Of a stretch of DNA of 64,000 bases, positions 26,784 through 36,396 are shown one piece after another. Location: contig NZ_WVHO01000009.1 in the NCBI RefSeq assembly GCF_009834805.1, positions 374,501 through 438,500 of the forward strand, read 5' to 3'. The DNA is from Saccharibacter sp. 17.LH.SD (GTDB lineage Bacteria > Pseudomonadota > Alphaproteobacteria > Acetobacterales > Acetobacteraceae). The translations under genes were made by a program, and so were the position numbers. Below the pieces are notes generated by a model. The model worked only from the letters and a program-made list of their open reading frames with translations. It was not told the origin of the DNA and searched no databases. Within the stretch, counting starts at the first letter, position 1. Each line of letters opens with the position of its first letter.

Positions 26784-26817
26784 ATGGAGAGATTTTATTG
26801 TTGAGAAATCTCTCCAT
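26784..26817 (+). terminator. Terminator hairpin after prfC, probably bidirectional
   Basis: ATGGAGAGATTT (26784-26795) and AAATCTCTCCAT (26806-26817) form a perfect 12-bp stem with a ten-base loop, followed by TTTTC on the + strand. It lies between convergent prfC and the EEP-family gene. Confidence 0.82.
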
Positions 26818-26841
26818 TTTCATTGTTGTGTCCAGACGCTC

Positions 26842-27735
26842 TCAAGGAAATCTCAGTAATACAGAAACAGGGCAATGGTCAGACAATGTGGCTGTGTATG
26901 GGGGGTCATCACGGTAGGTCATGACACGCAGGCTATTAGGGACAAGCCAAAAAGACGCTTGATGACCTAAAAGGATATGATCGATAAATTTTTCTCCGCC
27001 TTGGCAAGGGCTGGCGTAGCCAGCCGTTGCCAAGGTGAGAGGAGTGTCCTGCATAATATTTGTCATGAGCGGATCGTGCAGTGTAAGACGACGGTTAAAA
27101 TCACCAAGTATCATAAAGGGAGTGCCGTCATCTAATCGATCTAAGATCCATTCCTCAATAATATGAAACTGTTGATAAAGGGTTGGGCAAGAATGTTTAT
27201 GATCGTTAAGAGGACGTGACCAGCAGCCTGTTTTCAAATGAACAACAAGTATTCTTAATGATATCTCATTAAAATGAAATGTAATATCAAGACCACTGCG
27301 TAATGGATGATGCATTCCAGGGTGTAGGATATTAAGAGATTTAAGTTCAGGGTTGCGTGTCACGTTAAGGCCACGCCGGAAGGCTAACCCGACATGCTGA
27401 GGGATAGGATCATCCGTTAAAAAAATACGATATTGTTCTGGGTCGAAGAGACGTTGGATGGCGTCTTGGTCATCAACTTCTTGGAAAGCGATAATGTCGC
27501 TATTCAGTTTTTGTGCGTAATGGCGCAGGCGTGAAAAGTCATAGGCTGTACGAAGAGGTACATCGGGGGGCAGGGCTTCGTCACGAGGAGAGTGTGTTGT
27601 AAGCCAATCGAGATTCCACGTCGTGATTTTAAATGTGTGAGGTTCTGCATGTAGGGGGGGTGAGATACAGAGTATCAAAAAAATAAAGCCTCTCATAATG
27701 ATATATAAGAGGCTCATAGGCTGAATATTATTCAC
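26842..27735 (-). CDS. Secreted endonuclease/exonuclease/phosphatase (EEP) family protein
   Basis: This 297-residue protein has an N-terminal signal peptide (hydrophobic core FIFLILCIS, likely cleavage after LHA at about 30). The EEP fold motifs follow: ITTWNLDW, IAFQEVDD (metal-binding Glu), LGDFNRR (catalytic Asp-Asn) and the C-terminal SDHCPV (catalytic Asp-His). The family contains nucleases and phosphodiesterases acting on nucleic acids or lipids. Export suggests action in the periplasm or outside the cell, for example on extracellular DNA, but this is inference. It lies nine bases downstream of the carbonic anhydrase gene and is likely co-transcribed. ATGs at 27717 and 27696 are possible later starts. 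Confidence 0.82.
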   Translation of the reverse strand: MNNIQPMSLLYIIMRGFIFLILCISPPLHAEPHTFKITTWNLDWLTTHSPRDEALPPDVPLRTAYDFSRLRHYAQKLNSDIIAFQEVDDQDAIQRLFDPEQYRIFLTDDPIPQHVGLAFRRGLNVTRNPELKSLNILHPGMHHPLRSGLDITFHFNEISLRILVVHLKTGCWSRPLNDHKHSCPTLYQQFHIIEEWILDRLDDGTPFMILGDFNRRLTLHDPLMTNIMQDTPLTLATAGYASPCQGGEKFIDHILLGHQASFWLVPNSLRVMTYRDDPPYTATLSDHCPVSVLLRFP

Positions 27736-27744
27736 TATTCAAAC

Positions 27745-28428
27745 TTATGCATTTTTTTTGGCAGTTTTTTTTAGTTCTGCAATGACATCACTGACAGGGC
27801 GTGATGCACGGCTTTGTTCATCTAAGACAAGGATCTCGCCTTTTTTGATGTCATAATACCATCCTTGAATGGTGAGTTCACCACGCGCTAAAGCTCCTGC
27901 GACGACAGGGTGTGTGCGTAGATGTGTGAGCTGTAACAGAACGTTTGATTCTGCCAAAGACTTGATGTCGGCAGGTCCTGCATCTTCTGCTTTCAATCCA
28001 CGCATAGCGGCATAGGCAGCTTCAGAATTGCGAAGCCAGCGTTTTACAGTTGGCATCTTTTCGAGTTTAGGAGAATTCAAATCAAGAAGAGCGTTCATAG
28101 CACCGCAATTAGAATGGCCACAAACAACAATATTTTTTACTTTGAGGGCACCAACGGCATATTCGATAGCCGATGATACAGCACCGATCATTTCGCCATA
28201 GGCGGGGACAATATTACCAACGTTACGAATAAGGAATAATTCGCCAGGCTCTGTTTGTGTGATCATGCTTGGGCTGATACGGCTATCAGCGCATGTTATG
28301 AACAGTGTTGGCGGGGTTTGGTCATAAGCGAGACTTTCGAAAAGATTTACATTTTCTGGGTAAACATCTTTTTCGAAAGTTTGGACACCCTCTAGGAGCT
28401 CCAAGAGTGTATTGCGGTGAAAGGACAT
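27745..28428 (-). CDS. Beta-class carbonic anhydrase
   Basis: This zinc enzyme interconverts CO2 and bicarbonate and supplies bicarbonate to carboxylases. The 227-residue chain has the beta-class zinc site: Cys46 in TCADSR with the Asp48-Arg50 dyad, and His105 and Cys108 in CGHSNCGA. FLIRNVGNIVP and EYAVGALKVKNIVVCGH are family segments. The lysine-rich C terminus is ordinary. It is followed closely by the EEP gene. The spacer from 28429 to 28602 holds its promoter and hairpins belonging to the end of alaS. Confidence 0.93.
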   Translation of the reverse strand: MSFHRNTLLELLEGVQTFEKDVYPENVNLFESLAYDQTPPTLFITCADSRISPSMITQTEPGELFLIRNVGNIVPAYGEMIGAVSSAIEYAVGALKVKNIVVCGHSNCGAMNALLDLNSPKLEKMPTVKRWLRNSEAAYAAMRGLKAEDAGPADIKSLAESNVLLQLTHLRTHPVVAGALARGELTIQGWYYDIKKGEILVLDEQSRASRPVSDVIAELKKTAKKNA

Positions 28429-28546
28429 GTTTGTGAGCCTTTGGTCAAGAGAAACATGCGTGTCTAACCATGAGATACGACACCAGTATTATTTCTTCGT
28501 GCAGTATTGTGGACAAAAAATGGCACATTAAAATAAATGTTAATGT

Positions 28547-28583
28547 GTGCGGAAGCCTCTTCGCGACGTTATGACTTCCGCAC
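28547..28583 (-). terminator. Hairpin after alaS, possible terminator
   Basis: GTGCGGAAG (28547-28555) and CTTCCGCAC (28575-28583) form a perfect nine-bp stem with a 19-base loop, starting 20 bases beyond the alaS stop on the minus strand. An AT-rich stretch follows on that strand, and a second small ACATTAA/TTAATGT inverted repeat lies within it. There is no compact T run, so the terminator call is tentative. Confidence 0.4.
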
Positions 28584-28602
28584 CATCGTGAATGGCCAGA
28601 GT

Positions 28603-31242
28603 TTACGAGAGCTGTGATAGCCGTTCGCGAATCATCGCGAAGACTTCTTTTTCTGCCGTATGTGCGCCACCAGCTTGAGCCATATCGGGGCGACCACCAC
28701 CACCTTTTCCTCCCATGATAGGAGAAGCAGCCCGAACGAGATCCACTGCGCTGATTCGATCGGTCAGATCTTTGGTGACCGCAATCACGATATTTCCGCG
28801 GTCATTAGCTCCGCTGATAAGAGCAACCACCCCTGAGCCGATCTGCTGTGTCAAGCTGTCAGCTAACCCTTTAAGATCACGTGGGTTTACATCATCTAGC
28901 AGACGAGCGGTTAGGGTAATCCCATTGATGGTCTCATTATGACCAGCATTCGATCCCGTGGCGAGTTTATGCTGGAGAGAGGAGATTTGCGCGTTAAGGG
29001 CTTTACGCTCCTCAAGAAGAGCCACAAGTCGGTGAGGGGCTTCAGAAGGCGTTACTTTGAGAAGATCAGCCACTTCATTGAGAAGTGTTTCAGTGGTGTT
29101 GATATTCTGCTCTGCACTGCTTCCACAAACAGCTTCAATGCGTCGCACGCCAGAAGATACACCTGTTTCGGAAACAATCCGAAATAGGCCAATCTCACCG
29201 AGCCGCTCTACGTGTGTTCCACCACAAAGCTCAATAGAATAAGCCGAACGTTCGTTATCACCACGTCCCATGGAAACAACGCGCACTTCATCACCGTATT
29301 TCTCACCGAAAAGAGCCATAGCGCCTTCAGCACGCGCTTGATCAGGAGACATTAAGCGCGTTTCAACAGGACTGTTTTCACGAATGCGTGCATTTACTTC
29401 AGCTTCAATCGAGGTCAGCTCTTCCTGCGTCAGAGGGCGAGGCTGACTGATGTCAAAGCGGAGGCGATCCGGCGCATTGAGACTGCCTTTTTGCGTAACA
29501 TGCTCACCGATTTGACGGCGTAAAGCTTCGTGTAACAAATGAGTGGCAGAGTGATGCGCTCGTACGGCGCTACGACGTTGATGGTTAACAGAAGCTCGGA
29601 CAGTCATCCCAGGTTTTAAGGAACCTTCAACGACATGGCCGTAATGGACAATAAGATCGCCATTTTTCTTCTGAGTATCCGTAATATTAACAACGACCCC
29701 TGGTGCCGTTAAGGTGCCATGATCACCGACCTGACCGCCACTTTCACCGTAAAAAGGTGTTTGATTGAGAATGATGGTGACGTCTTGACCTTTTGGCGCC
29801 TCGGCTAGCTCATCATTGCCTCTGAAAATAGCTTGAACTTCGGCATCAGCTTCTTCAGTGACATAGCCAAAAAATTCTGTAGCGCCGAAGCGGTCACGTG
29901 CATCGAACCAAACAGTCTCAACGGTGGTATCACCAGACCCAACCCAAGCCGCACGTGCACGCTGACGTTGTTCTTTCATGGCATCTTCAAAGCCAGAAAC
30001 GTCAACAAAGTGGCCACGTTCACGTAGCACGTCCTGCGTTAAATCGAGAGGGAAACCGAATGTATCATATAGTTTAAATGCAACATCCCCAGGGAGTGTT
30101 CCTTGGCTTGGGAGGTGCTCCATTTCATCATCAAGCAAGGCAAGGCCACGGGTGAGCAGCGCTGCAAAACGTTCTTCCTCACCACGCATGGTCTCGGTGA
30201 TGAGTGATTGATGGCGACTCAATTCAGGATAGGCGTGGCCCATTTGCTGAATGAGTGCGGGAAGGAGCTTATAAAAAACAGGTTCTTTAGCGCCCATAAT
30301 GTGGAGATGACGCATCGCACGGCGCATGATTCGCCGCAGAACGTAGCCCCGTCCTTCGCGTGAAGGAAGAACACCATCAGAGATCAGGAAAGCTGTCGAA
30401 CGGAGATGATCCGCTACAACACGATGGCTTGTTTTAAAACGGCCATCGGCATCTTGATGGAGTGTTTCGGCAGAAGCTTCGATGAGAGCACGGAGTGTGT
30501 CTGTGTCGTAATTATCTTGTTTTCCTTGCATAATGGCTGCAAAACGCTCAAGCCCCATGCCAGTATCAATAGAAGGATGTGGCAAAAGGCTACGCTTTCC
30601 GCCAGATTCTTCTAAAAATTGCATAAAAACAAGATTCCAGATTTCGACAAATCGGTCTCCATCCTCATCCGGGCTACCGGGAGGGCCTCCTGCGATAGAG
30701 GGACCGTGATCGTAGAAAATTTCGGAAGAGGGACCACATGGACCTGTATCTCCCATGCGCCAAAAATTATCGGCGGTAGCGATACGAATAATTTTTTCGT
30801 CGGGCAATCCTGCGATTTTACGCCAGAGCGCCGCGGCCTCGTCATCATCAGCATAAACAGTGACAAGTAGTTTTTCTGTAGGGATTTTGAAACCTTTTGT
30901 CAGGAGGTTCCACGCAAATTCAATAGCTTCAGCTTTAAAGTAATCACCAAAGCTGAAATTCCCCATCATTTCAAAAAAGGTGTGATGGCGCGCCGTATAA
31001 CCGACGTTATCGAGATCGTTATGTTTTCCACCTGCGCGAACAACTTTTTGAGCTGTTGTTGCACGTTTATGCGATGGCGTTTCTTGCCCTGTAAAAATAT
31101 TTTTGAAAGGCACCATCCCTGCATTTGTGAATAGCAACGTCGGGTCATTTTGCGGGACCAGAGAGGCTGAGGGGCGAATTTGATGCCCGTGTGAGGCAAA
31201 ATAATCGAGGAAAATGGAGCGGATGTCGTTGGTACTGGTCAT
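28603..31242 (-). CDS. alaS: Alanyl-tRNA synthetase
   Basis: This class II synthetase with an editing domain has 879 residues, the full family length. The start is the usual [13 protein letters not shown]. The editing and zinc site is complete: HHSATHLLH and, later, ELCGGTHV. The C-Ala domain ends with [16 protein letters not shown], a classic AlaS feature. In many alphaproteobacteria recA lies upstream; here a gtrA-like gene is upstream on the same strand, after a 157-base gap. Confidence 0.97.
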   Translation of the reverse strand: MTSTNDIRSIFLDYFASHGHQIRPSASLVPQNDPTLLFTNAGMVPFKNIFTGQETPSHKRATTAQKVVRAGGKHNDLDNVGYTARHHTFFEMMGNFSFGDYFKAEAIEFAWNLLTKGFKIPTEKLLVTVYADDDEAAALWRKIAGLPDEKIIRIATADNFWRMGDTGPCGPSSEIFYDHGPSIAGGPPGSPDEDGDRFVEIWNLVFMQFLEESGGKRSLLPHPSIDTGMGLERFAAIMQGKQDNYDTDTLRALIEASAETLHQDADGRFKTSHRVVADHLRSTAFLISDGVLPSREGRGYVLRRIMRRAMRHLHIMGAKEPVFYKLLPALIQQMGHAYPELSRHQSLITETMRGEEERFAALLTRGLALLDDEMEHLPSQGTLPGDVAFKLYDTFGFPLDLTQDVLRERGHFVDVSGFEDAMKEQRQRARAAWVGSGDTTVETVWFDARDRFGATEFFGYVTEEADAEVQAIFRGNDELAEAPKGQDVTIILNQTPFYGESGGQVGDHGTLTAPGVVVNITDTQKKNGDLIVHYGHVVEGSLKPGMTVRASVNHQRRSAVRAHHSATHLLHEALRRQIGEHVTQKGSLNAPDRLRFDISQPRPLTQEELTSIEAEVNARIRENSPVETRLMSPDQARAEGAMALFGEKYGDEVRVVSMGRGDNERSAYSIELCGGTHVERLGEIGLFRIVSETGVSSGVRRIEAVCGSSAEQNINTTETLLNEVADLLKVTPSEAPHRLVALLEERKALNAQISSLQHKLATGSNAGHNETINGITLTARLLDDVNPRDLKGLADSLTQQIGSGVVALISGANDRGNIVIAVTKDLTDRISAVDLVRAASPIMGGKGGGGRPDMAQAGGAHTAEKEVFAMIRERLSQLS

Positions 31243-31399
31243 GGCTGTAAGGTATCTGGTCCCGGATAAAAGCAGGCATAATCCTGCTATCGTAGCGGAT
31301 TGTAACGTCCTTGAAAATGGGATGCCATCAAAGATGCTCGAGTATTCTTTATGAATGCGTTAATTCAAAATAATTCTCATTTAGATCATCAAATAAAAT

Positions 31400-31861
31400 C
31401 TAAATACTGTTTGGTGTATTAGTATGCGAAAGAGATGTTGTTTTAGATGAAAAAACAAATTTACGGCAGAGCGTAAAGTTAACAAACATTCCGCATAGTG
31501 TTCCGCATAGAAGAGCAATAACGGGCCATTCTTGCGTCAATGGGATGAGGGATAAAGCGAGAAATACCGCACCGCGATTCAGGACAAAACCAGGGAGGTT
31601 AGCGAGGAGAAAGCGCCCCCATTGCTTTGCAGAATTATAGCAAGTTTGATTTTCTCGACGAAAGGTCCATAGGCGATTGAGGAGCCAAGTACCACTTGCT
31701 GCAATGCCGTAAGCAAGAAGGGCTGCGATCTTTAACGTAACAACACCGCATAACAGCATCGTGCTGCACCAATCCATTGTAAACCCTACGACACCGACAA
31801 CACCAAATTGAAAAAATTGTTGAACTAATGTGAAGAGCGTACGGAAGGGAGGCACAGTCAT
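31400..31861 (-). CDS. GtrA-family membrane protein
   Basis: This 153-residue inner-membrane protein has four hydrophobic helices and matches the GtrA family: QFFQFGVVGVVGFTMDW at the N terminus, ASGTWLLNRLWTFRR after helix two, and a C-terminal FVNFTLCRKFVF, in which the N-F-x-x-x-R/K-x-x-V/T-F pattern repeats the one after helix two. GtrA-like proteins are thought to help translocate polyprenyl-linked sugars for O-antigen, teichoic-acid or arabinogalactan modification. No glycosyltransferase is adjacent here, so the sugar and acceptor are unknown. A weak promoter and no clear ribosome-binding site were seen. Confidence 0.8.
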   Translation of the reverse strand: MTVPPFRTLFTLVQQFFQFGVVGVVGFTMDWCSTMLLCGVVTLKIAALLAYGIAASGTWLLNRLWTFRRENQTCYNSAKQWGRFLLANLPGFVLNRGAVFLALSLIPLTQEWPVIALLCGTLCGMFVNFTLCRKFVFSSKTTSLSHTNTPNSI

Positions 31862-31921
31862 CAGGATTCTTTCGTGTGCAAAAAGATCGTAACGGCAGGA
31901 AGGCTATATGAAATCGGTCAT

Positions 31922-31950
31922 AAAAAATAGGGGCACCAACTGGTACCCCT
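31922..31950 (-). terminator. Rho-independent terminator of the ompA-like gene
   Basis: On the minus strand AGGGGTACC (31950-31942) pairs with GGTGCCCCT (31937-31929) around AGTT, with one wobble, followed by ATTTTTTA. It lies 44 bases past the porin gene stop and is a typical intrinsic terminator. Confidence 0.85.
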
Positions 31951-31993
31951 ACTTTTATAATAGCCTGCTTCGTATCATAGATCTCAAACTGAA

Positions 31994-33121
31994 TTACTTC
32001 AGGATGATCTCAACACGACGGTTCTGAGGCTCACGAGTGTTCTTAGCTGTAGCAACCAATGGGTTGGCATCACCATAACCATGGATGCTGATAGCGCTAG
32101 AAGGAACACCATCACGAACCAATTCAGCCTTTACGCTGCTTGCACGGCGCTCAGATAGACCCAGGTTGTAACGATCACCACGTGGGCCGGGATGTGCTGC
32201 AGAGTTATCGGTGTAACCGTTAACTTCGATGCGTGTCGTCCGGACGTGTGTTGAAGCCTGAGCTGCTTGAGCAACGATCTGGCGAGCACGTGCCGTCAGG
32301 TTAGCGTTATCCCAGTCAAAGAACACGAGGTAGGTACGTGCTGCTGTTGGAGCAGGTGGTACGACAACGTGTGGAGCTGGTGGTGGTGGTGGTGGTGCAT
32401 TGTTAAAGGCATAACGCAGTCCGAGGATGAACTGGTGCGTATAACGCGTGCCCATCACGACCTTCTGGCCCATCTCGTTGTGGTAATGCCCTTTATTCAC
32501 ACCAGAATTGCTGCCTGTCTGGGCAATGAAGCGGTACTGAGTGGTCAGAGCAAGGCCAGGCACGCCTGGGATGTCGTAAGCAGCACCGACAATAGCCTGT
32601 GCAGCAAAACCACCGGCCGTTGACTTCATAGCAGACTCGTTAACAAGAGATGGGCGGTTGCGAACCCCCATACCGTGCTTGCCGGAGCCATATTGCTGCC
32701 AGAGGTAACCAGCACCGATACCAACGAATGGTGTAACCGGAGAATTAATACCGAACTGGTTCAGATCGATATCATACAGAACGTTCAGGAAGCCACCGTA
32801 ACCCTGGTCACGACCATAGGCGCGGCGCGTGTTGCTGGGGTTTACGCCACTGATTCGTCTGTTATAGGTTTGGTTGTAAGTACCTTCGATCTCTACGCGA
32901 AGGCCATTACCGAAGCCCCAACCGGTTGACAGGTAACCATTGAAACCTGGGCCGTGTTTAATTCTACCACGGTCCCCGGACTCGTAATGGGCTTTCTGTT
33001 TCTGAACCAGGTTGTAACCTGCGCCCAAGTCAACGTATGGACCGGTGATCGTGCTGGCCATGGCAAGCGACGGTGCAGCAACCATCGAGGTCATGGCGAG
33101 AAGTGCTGTACGGATACGCAT
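31994..33121 (-). CDS. OmpA-family outer-membrane protein
   Basis: This 375-residue protein has a signal peptide (1-22, cleavage after AMA) and a beta-barrel region (about 23-240) rich in Gly, Tyr and alternating residues. A proline hinge (six Pro at 243-248) follows, then a C-terminal OmpA domain (about 263-375) with the peptidoglycan-binding residues of the EVNGYTDNSA and GLSERRASSVKAEL segments. It should anchor the outer membrane to the cell wall. The ATG at 33121 has AAGGACGAG upstream and is clearly the start; a GGTGGT repeat on the + strand at about 32378-32396 is only the proline codons. The 246-base gap upstream is AT-rich and probably carries a strong promoter. The gene follows the aroK-aroB fusion but likely has its own transcript. 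Confidence 0.92.
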   Translation of the reverse strand: MRIRTALLAMTSMVAAPSLAMASTITGPYVDLGAGYNLVQKQKAHYESGDRGRIKHGPGFNGYLSTGWGFGNGLRVEIEGTYNQTYNRRISGVNPSNTRRAYGRDQGYGGFLNVLYDIDLNQFGINSPVTPFVGIGAGYLWQQYGSGKHGMGVRNRPSLVNESAMKSTAGGFAAQAIVGAAYDIPGVPGLALTTQYRFIAQTGSNSGVNKGHYHNEMGQKVVMGTRYTHQFILGLRYAFNNAPPPPPPAPHVVVPPAPTAARTYLVFFDWDNANLTARARQIVAQAAQASTHVRTTRIEVNGYTDNSAAHPGPRGDRYNLGLSERRASSVKAELVRDGVPSSAISIHGYGDANPLVATAKNTREPQNRRVEIILK

Positions 33122-33367
33122 TCTTACTCGTCCTTGTTGTAAAAGCATGGGGTTAACTCATCGAGAAAAACATTTGAAAGTGTTTTAAATACCCGATGTA
33201 ACCCATGGCTAAGATAATAGTGTAAAACTGTATTAAGTAGAAGGGGATATTATCAAACTTATGCTTGAAGGACCTACCAGGTTGCAAAAAAGTCACACCG
33301 TGCGCAATGTGGCGAAAATAAGGTTAGTAAAGGGAAAGTAGTGGCGCTCCCTCTACCTTTGTTTTGA

Positions 33368-35029
33368 CTATAAACACCCTTCTTCTTTTAGGAGGGCTTT
33401 TACTTCCGTCATATTTATATCAGAGTGTGTAAAGGCCTTTCCGATACCGTGAAGAAGGACAAATTTGATACGACCGTCATAGGCTTTCTTGTCATGCATC
33501 ATATGTGCAATAAGATCATCCGCCTTCAGAGGGTGCGGGAGATCTGACGGATGGCATGGCATTGAGAGAGCGTGAAGGTGGTTATCAAGACGGATTAGAT
33601 CTTTTTTGGGGGCAAAACCCATACGCACAGAAAGAGCTAATGCCATGTGGAGGCCAATTGAAACGGCTTCACCATGTAGAAGGCGCCCGTCATAGTGGAA
33701 TTCTGCTTCAAAAGCATGTGCAAAGGTATGGCCAAGATTTAAAAGGGCACGGCCGCCACTTGATGCTTGCTCGCGTTCGTCTTGTGTAACAATGCGTGTT
33801 TTAAAGACGCATGCTTTATGAACAGCTTCTTCGAGCTTTTCATGATCTCCGTCTAAGACGGCTTGTCCATGATGTTCACACCATTCAAAAAGTGTGAGAT
33901 CGGCAATAAGACCAGATTTAACAATTTCTGCGTAGCCTGCGACGAGCTGTCGACGAGGAAGGGTTGTTAAAACGTTTGTATCTGCAAGAACAAGATGCGG
34001 TTGCCAGAAGGCACCGATAAGATTCTTTCCTGCTGTTGCGTTAATTCCCGTTTTCCCGCCAACGGAACTATCAACTTGTGCAAGAAGAGTCGTTGGTATT
34101 TGGATAAAGGGCAAGCCGCGTAAGGCAGTTGCTGCGATGAAGCCAGCAAGATCACCAACAACACCACCGCCTAAGGCAATGATTGTTGTGTGACGGTCGA
34201 TCCCTAAGGTAAGTAATTTTTCCATAAGGGTGGAGTAATGTTGTAGTGATTTACTGCCTTCACCTGGGGGAATACGTAAAATGGTTAAGTGACTATCTGT
34301 CGTCGATATTGCGGATTCTAACGTTTTTAAATGAAGAGGTGCAACGGTCTCATCCGTTATAATAAAGGCATGGCGAGATTTAAGATGTGGAACTAAAAGA
34401 GAAGCGGCGCGTTCCAGAAGGGCGCTTCCTATGAGGATATCATAAGAATGATGGGAAAGGTGTACGTGAACGCGCTGCGGAGGGATGAAATTTTGCAGGG
34501 CATCATGAATAGCTTGTACACCTTGATCCATAGATTCTTCTCCGAAATGAACAGTGATATTAGCTTGAGCGTATAGAGGGTAGCGCTGGTGGGCGAGACG
34601 CGTGAGGGTGTCTCTTGGGTCTTGGTGTTGCAATAATGGCCGTGTGTTACGGCTATGGTGGAGACGTTTGAGGATAACGTCCACAGGCACATGGAGCCAA
34701 ACAGTACATGTTGACGGTGTGTTACGAATGGCTTGACGCGTTTTTTCATTCATCCAAGCGCCACCGCCTGTGGCTAAAACGCACGGTCCTGTATTCAGCA
34801 ATCGATTGATAACGCGGTACTCTCCTTCACGGAAAAACGCTTCCCCATGTTGAGAGAATATGTCAGCAACACTCGCGCCTGCGGCTTTTTCGACTTCAAC
34901 GTCTGTATCAATGAAAGGAATACCGTAACGTTGTGCGAGAAGGCGGCCGAGTGTCGTTTTCCCGGCGCCCATTAAACCAATCAAAATGATTATGCGGGGC
35001 GGAGGTGATTCTTTAGAAAGAGCTGACAT
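33368..35029 (-). CDS. Fused shikimate kinase / 3-dehydroquinate synthase
   Basis: This is one 553-residue chain with two shikimate-pathway enzymes. The shikimate kinase part (about 12-180) has Walker A GLMGAGKTT (18-26), DTDVEVE and the shikimate-binding GGGAW. The dehydroquinate synthase part (about 186-553) has GGGVVGDLAGF, QVDSSVGGKTGIN, NLGHTFAHAFE and HGEAV. AroB makes 3-dehydroquinate and AroK phosphorylates shikimate, so the fused activities are not consecutive (AroD and AroE act between them). The frame runs through with no stop or frameshift. I prefer the ATG at 35029; an ATG 12 codons upstream at 35065 is possible. It is divergent from the small membrane protein and xerD genes. Confidence 0.95.
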   Translation of the reverse strand: MSALSKESPPPRIIILIGLMGAGKTTLGRLLAQRYGIPFIDTDVEVEKAAGASVADIFSQHGEAFFREGEYRVINRLLNTGPCVLATGGGAWMNEKTRQAIRNTPSTCTVWLHVPVDVILKRLHHSRNTRPLLQHQDPRDTLTRLAHQRYPLYAQANITVHFGEESMDQGVQAIHDALQNFIPPQRVHVHLSHHSYDILIGSALLERAASLLVPHLKSRHAFIITDETVAPLHLKTLESAISTTDSHLTILRIPPGEGSKSLQHYSTLMEKLLTLGIDRHTTIIALGGGVVGDLAGFIAATALRGLPFIQIPTTLLAQVDSSVGGKTGINATAGKNLIGAFWQPHLVLADTNVLTTLPRRQLVAGYAEIVKSGLIADLTLFEWCEHHGQAVLDGDHEKLEEAVHKACVFKTRIVTQDEREQASSGGRALLNLGHTFAHAFEAEFHYDGRLLHGEAVSIGLHMALALSVRMGFAPKKDLIRLDNHLHALSMPCHPSDLPHPLKADDLIAHMMHDKKAYDGRIKFVLLHGIGKAFTHSDINMTEVKALLKEEGCL

Positions 35030-35157
35030 AGGTTCTTTTCTATCATGGGAGAAAGGCCTTATCATAGGGCGTTTTTGAAGGAAATCTGCTTCTATTTTGT
35101 AGAGGAATAGTTATAGCTCTTTCGAAGAGACAGAGTCGTAAAGGGATGAAAGTATTT

Positions 35158-35352
35158 ATGTCGCGTTCTATACGTTTACTGGCAGTTGCCGGAGTGATGT
35201 TGGTTGTTGTTTTAGGAGGGGCTGTAACGTATTTGGGGCAAGCACAACCTCCGACTGTCACGATGGTGCATCATGTCATAACGCCAGTAGGAGGTGGAGA
35301 GGCAGCCAACGCCGGTGTGACATTACCAGATGTGCCAGGAACAGGGCATTAA
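35158..35352 (+). CDS. Small single-pass membrane protein, unknown function
   Basis: This 64-residue protein is not recognised from any family. A short basic start (MSRSIR) is followed by one strongly hydrophobic helix, about 8-28 (LAVAGVMLVVVLGGAVTYLG), and then a polar tail of about 35 residues with Pro, Thr, Val and Gly and no Cys. The positive-inside rule suggests the tail is periplasmic. It could equally be a secreted peptide if the helix is cleaved after GQA. The ATG at 35146 in the same frame is an alternative start, though AAGGG is too close to it. It ends five bases before xerD, so it is likely cotranscribed with xerD. Confidence 0.6.
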   Translation: MSRSIRLLAVAGVMLVVVLGGAVTYLGQAQPPTVTMVHHVITPVGGGEAANAGVTLPDVPGTGH

Positions 35353-35357
35353 GATAG

Positions 35358-36272
35358 GTGGCCGCAATAAGAGAACGTCTTGTTATAGGAACGGGACTTA
35401 TTGATGCCTTTCAAGAAATGTTGGCTTCTGAACGTGCAGCGGCACTGCGTACGCGTCTGGCCTATCGAGCTGATTTAGAAGATTTTGTAAATTGGTTGGG
35501 GCCGCGGAATCTGGCTAATGTCAGCGCAATGGACGTACAGTCATATTTTGTTGAAAAAGGCCGTGAAGGGCTTGCTGTGCGTTCCCAGGCGCGTCGTCTC
35601 TCTGCGCTTAGGCAGTTTTTCCGTTTTCTTATCCAAGAAAATATTCGACAGGATGATCCAACGGTTGATCAGCCGATGCCGGGTTATCGTGCTGGTTTGC
35701 CGCATCCTTTGAGTGAAGCAGAGGTAACGCTCTTACTAGAGGAAGGAACACGAGGTCATGATGATCCTCGGCGTGATCTCGTAGCGCGTGCTGCTTTGGA
35801 GCTTTTATATACAACGGGGTTGCGAATCTCAGAGCTTCTCATGTTGCCTGCATCATGTGTGCAACGGCAGGAAGGCATGTTGCTGGTGCGGGGTAAGGGT
35901 GGCAGAGAGAGGCTTGTACCGTTTTCTCTGGGGGCAAGAGAAGCCGCAACAGCTCTCGTAAATTATGATGCCATTTTGGATAGTCCATGGCTTTTCCCAG
36001 GTCGGAAACCACAGCGTCCTTTAACGCGGCAGGGGTTTGATAAGATTCTGCAGGCTTGTGCTTTAAAGGTGGGTTTTGATCCGAGTCGTGTGACGCCCCA
36101 TGTGTTGCGTCATTCATTCGCGACACATCTTTTGAATCGTGGTGCAGATTTACGCGCTCTTCAGATGCTTCTGGGGCATGTCGATATTGCGACGACCCAA
36201 ATCTATACTCAGGTCATGGGTGAGCGTTTGAAGGATATTGTGCGGCAGCATCATCCCCTAAGCGACGCATAA
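35358..36272 (+). CDS. xerD: Tyrosine recombinase XerD
   Basis: This recombinase resolves chromosome dimers at dif together with XerC and FtsK. The 304-residue chain has an N-terminal SAM-like DNA-binding domain (FQEMLASERAAALRTRLAYR) and a catalytic domain with all expected residues: Arg in TTGLRISELL, Lys in RGKGGRERLVP, HVLRHSFATHLL (His, Arg), LLGHVDIATTQIYTQ (His and the Tyr nucleophile). XerD rather than XerC is preferred from the N-terminal part and from its placement beside accA. The start is GTG 35358, five bases after the small membrane protein gene. Confidence 0.88.
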   Translation: MAAIRERLVIGTGLIDAFQEMLASERAAALRTRLAYRADLEDFVNWLGPRNLANVSAMDVQSYFVEKGREGLAVRSQARRLSALRQFFRFLIQENIRQDDPTVDQPMPGYRAGLPHPLSEAEVTLLLEEGTRGHDDPRRDLVARAALELLYTTGLRISELLMLPASCVQRQEGMLLVRGKGGRERLVPFSLGAREAATALVNYDAILDSPWLFPGRKPQRPLTRQGFDKILQACALKVGFDPSRVTPHVLRHSFATHLLNRGADLRALQMLLGHVDIATTQIYTQVMGERLKDIVRQHHPLSDA

Positions 36273-36396
36273 AGAAGAAAGAATATCTCGGAACGCAATT
36301 GGCGCATAGTGGATTGCGGGGGATGGAGTCCGTGCACGCCATGAAGGTCATTTAAGGACTGTTGCCTCCAGCGGACTCATGTTATTCAGTGGCCCC

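Noticed and set aside
32378-32396. GGT trinucleotide repeat
   Set aside because: It is the minus-strand run of proline codons in the hinge of the OmpA-like protein and needs no other explanation.
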